Origin: Paenochrobactrum pullorum
Lineage (GTDB): Bacteria > Pseudomonadota > Alphaproteobacteria > Rhizobiales > Rhizobiaceae
Direction: 5' to 3'
Length of the DNA stretch: 64,000 nucleotides
NCBI RefSeq assembly: GCF_041929845.1
Contig: NZ_JBHEEH010000002.1
Span: 124,001-188,000 of the forward strand
The position numbers were made by a program, and so were the translations under genes. Shown piece by piece: positions 62,524 through 64,000 of this stretch (the stretch's first letter is position 1; every line of letters begins with the position of its first letter). The notes under the pieces are model-generated. The model made no database searches and was not told the DNA's origin. It worked only from the letters and a program-made list of their open reading frames with translations.

Positions 62524-62668
62524 TAAAAAAAAGCAAGGCTTTCGCCTTGCTATTAAATTCGCGCCCGATCTGTATCCGTTTCCGGCGGCTGCGATGACCG
62601 CGCCTAGATCAATCCTCCCAAGACTTTGACCGCGTAGTAAGAGTAGTTTGTTCTACTCCCTCAGTTGT
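62524..62668 (-). ncRNA. Candidate small RNA with terminator, minus strand
   Basis: Read on the minus strand: a GTGACA box (62703-62698), 17 bases, then TAATTT (62680-62675) as a plausible promoter; a hairpin GAGTAG-AACAAA-CTACTC near the 5' end (62658-62641); and an exact rho-independent terminator AGCAAGGC-GAAA-GCCTTGCT (62551-62532) followed by eight T. The implied transcript is about 145 bases. No open frame of note is conserved in form. It could also be the trailer of the monooxygenase gene. Confidence 0.5.
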
Positions 62669-62791
62669 ATTTAGAAATTAGCCCACATTTTCATGTTTGT
62701 CACGGAAAATCTTTAGTAGTGTCACATTTTAGACATGATTAAACTATGATGCGGCTTATGCACAAGATATTAGCATTCGCTTAAATTGTGT

Positions 62792-64000
62792 TTATTCAAA
62801 TAGTTGATCAGCTTTATAAGCATAGAGCCAGTCAAGATCGCTAAGCAGGCTTTCCGGGGCGCGCAATTTGAAAACCAGATTGCGCGCAAGGGCTATAGGC
62901 CCGCTGGCATTATAAACAAATTTATTGAATGCGCCGCGTTTGGCGACAGCTTCTATGCGTTTCAATCGCGTGGCATTATAAGTTTTAAGCGCTAGCGGCC
63001 ACTGTTTTTGATCTGGTGATAAATGAGCCGCAAGACTGAAGGCGTCTTCAATCGCCATTGCAGCGCCTTGGGCGGCAAATGGGGTGACGGCATGGGACGC
63101 GTCACCCAGCAGTACAAAACGGTTGCTGATGACAAAATGCGGCTCTGTCATTTGGAAAAGCGGCCAGTAAGTCCATTGTATATTTTGTGCAATAATATCG
63201 CGAATGGCCGGATGCCAGTTTTGATATTCTGTGATGAGTTTTTGATGGTCGCCAACTTTGTTCCAGCTTTTATCGCTGACCTGACCGCGCGTAATGGCGA
63301 CAAAATTATAGGCACTACCTGCTTTAACCGGATAGGCGATGAAATGACGATCTGCGCCAAGCCATGCAGAGACCGCAGTTTGTTGATTGATGGCTTTTGA
63401 AAAACTTTGCGGCAGCGCTGCTTTATCAACCGATAAACGCCAGGCAATATGGCCGCTGAATTCCGGTGCTTTTAATGGTTGGCGCAGTTTAGACCAGACA
63501 CCATCACAGCCAAGCAGCAGGGTACCTTCAATTTTGGCCTCTTTGTTACCATCACGGATGCTAACGCTGATACTATTTTCATGTTCTTGAAATTGAACTG
63601 CTTCACAGCCAAGCCTGATGGTAATATCGGGATTTTCCTGACAGGCGCTTAACAAGGCTGATTGCAAATCGGCACGGTGGCACACCACATAAGGCGCACC
63701 CCATCGATGCGTGGCCGCATCCAAAGACATCGACGTTAATGTTTTAGCGCTTTTACCGTCTAAGAGCAGCAGGGCTTTTGGTGTGACCGCAGAAAGCGCC
63801 AATTTTTCCATCACGCCAAGGCGCTGAAGCAGCCTTGTCGCATTGGGTGCCAGTTGCAGACCGGCACCGACTTCGGAAAATTCCACCGCTTTATCAAAAA
63901 GACAAACGGAAAAACCTTTATGCGCAAAAGCCAGTGCTGCTGTTAGGCCGGCAACGCCGCCACCGGCAATAAGAACAGTTGGTTTTGCACTGTCTGTCAT
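62792..64000 (-). CDS. FAD-dependent monooxygenase (UbiH/salicylate hydroxylase type)
   Basis: 402 residues. N-terminal FAD dinucleotide motif VLIAGGGVAGLTAALAFAHK, the central DGVWSKLRQPL block (DG motif) and the second FAD motif LLGDASHAVTPFAAQGAAMA followed by IEDA. This is a class A flavoprotein hydroxylase; salicylate- or 3-hydroxybenzoate-type aromatic substrates are common annotations, but the substrate cannot be read from sequence. The ATG is at the very edge of the window, so an upstream start or operon partner cannot be excluded. Confidence 0.88.
   Translation of the reverse strand: MTDSAKPTVLIAGGGVAGLTAALAFAHKGFSVCLFDKAVEFSEVGAGLQLAPNATRLLQRLGVMEKLALSAVTPKALLLLDGKSAKTLTSMSLDAATHRWGAPYVVCHRADLQSALLSACQENPDITIRLGCEAVQFQEHENSISVSIRDGNKEAKIEGTLLLGCDGVWSKLRQPLKAPEFSGHIAWRLSVDKAALPQSFSKAINQQTAVSAWLGADRHFIAYPVKAGSAYNFVAITRGQVSDKSWNKVGDHQKLITEYQNWHPAIRDIIAQNIQWTYWPLFQMTEPHFVISNRFVLLGDASHAVTPFAAQGAAMAIEDAFSLAAHLSPDQKQWPLALKTYNATRLKRIEAVAKRGAFNKFVYNASGPIALARNLVFKLRAPESLLSDLDWLYAYKADQLFE

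Noticed and set aside
62426..62629. A 67-codon plus-strand frame downstream of ntrC
   Set aside because: It crosses the minus-strand terminator stem, and its composition changes abruptly there. The structured RNA explains the region better.
1..64000. tRNA, rRNA, insertion sequence or prophage
   Set aside because: No cloverleaf, rRNA-like block, transposase, integrase or phage structural gene was seen in any gap.

Overview
The window looks like chromosomal DNA from an alphaproteobacterium of the order Hyphomicrobiales (Rhizobiales), in or near the Brucellaceae/Bartonellaceae. The evidence is: the gene order rpsB-tsf-pyrH-frr-uppS-cdsA-rseP-bamA-lpxD-fabZ-lpxA-lpxI-lpxB; a DUF1849/EipB envelope protein; a fused ispDF; a PDH E1-beta subunit with its own lipoyl domain; dusB-ntrB-ntrC; and alphaproteobacterial direct-repeat SOS boxes. 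Base composition is moderate (roughly 45-50% GC by eye), lower than Brucella, which hints at a host- or insect-associated relative. That last point is inference.

Layout. 1-5938: a five-gene dipeptide/oligopeptide ABC transporter on the minus strand (one ATPase cut by the window edge), divergent from an M19 dipeptidase. 6010-8943: a minus-strand group of small enzymes (HIT hydrolase, FemAB/GNAT-like protein, glycerophosphodiesterase, RidA). 9091-23685: eipB, then the plus-strand translation, undecaprenyl, outer-membrane and lipid A block. 23741-28424: bacterioferritin and its ferredoxin with Irr-box-like sites upstream, a small membrane protein, a MerR regulator, a DUF1624 membrane protein and gltA. 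28629-34746: gltX, comEC, then lexA and ssb, divergent and each with an SOS box. 35052-40983: divK, then moeA, moaC, trpC, trpD and ppiD on the minus strand. 41225-47892: tpiA, secG, an L,D-transpeptidase, pyrG, kdsA, eno. 48319-56711: ftsB, the pyruvate dehydrogenase genes pdhA-pdhB-pdhC with a GNAT gene before lpd, two small membrane proteins, lipA and a RatA/Coq10-type protein. 56712-62185: cinA (C-terminal type) and ispDF on the minus strand, then dusB-ntrB-ntrC. 62186-62791 has no gene but holds a candidate minus-strand small RNA. 62792-64000: a FAD monooxygenase.

How it works together. Most genes are core metabolism and envelope biogenesis: lipid A (lpxD, lpxA, lpxI, lpxB, kdsA), outer-membrane assembly (bamA, rseP, ppiD, eipB), undecaprenyl and phospholipid precursors (uppS, cdsA, ispDF), lower glycolysis and entry to the TCA cycle (tpiA, eno, PDH, lipA, gltA). 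The more interesting content is regulatory: SOS boxes between lexA and ssb, tandem NtrC-like dyads in front of dusB-ntrBC, tandem Irr-like boxes upstream of bfd-bfr, a run of hairpins around rpsB-tsf-pyrH, a hairpin covering the lpxD ribosome binding site, and a comEC gene with no convincing standard start codon. I found no CRISPR array, prophage, insertion sequence, rRNA or tRNA, and no clearly novel multigene system.
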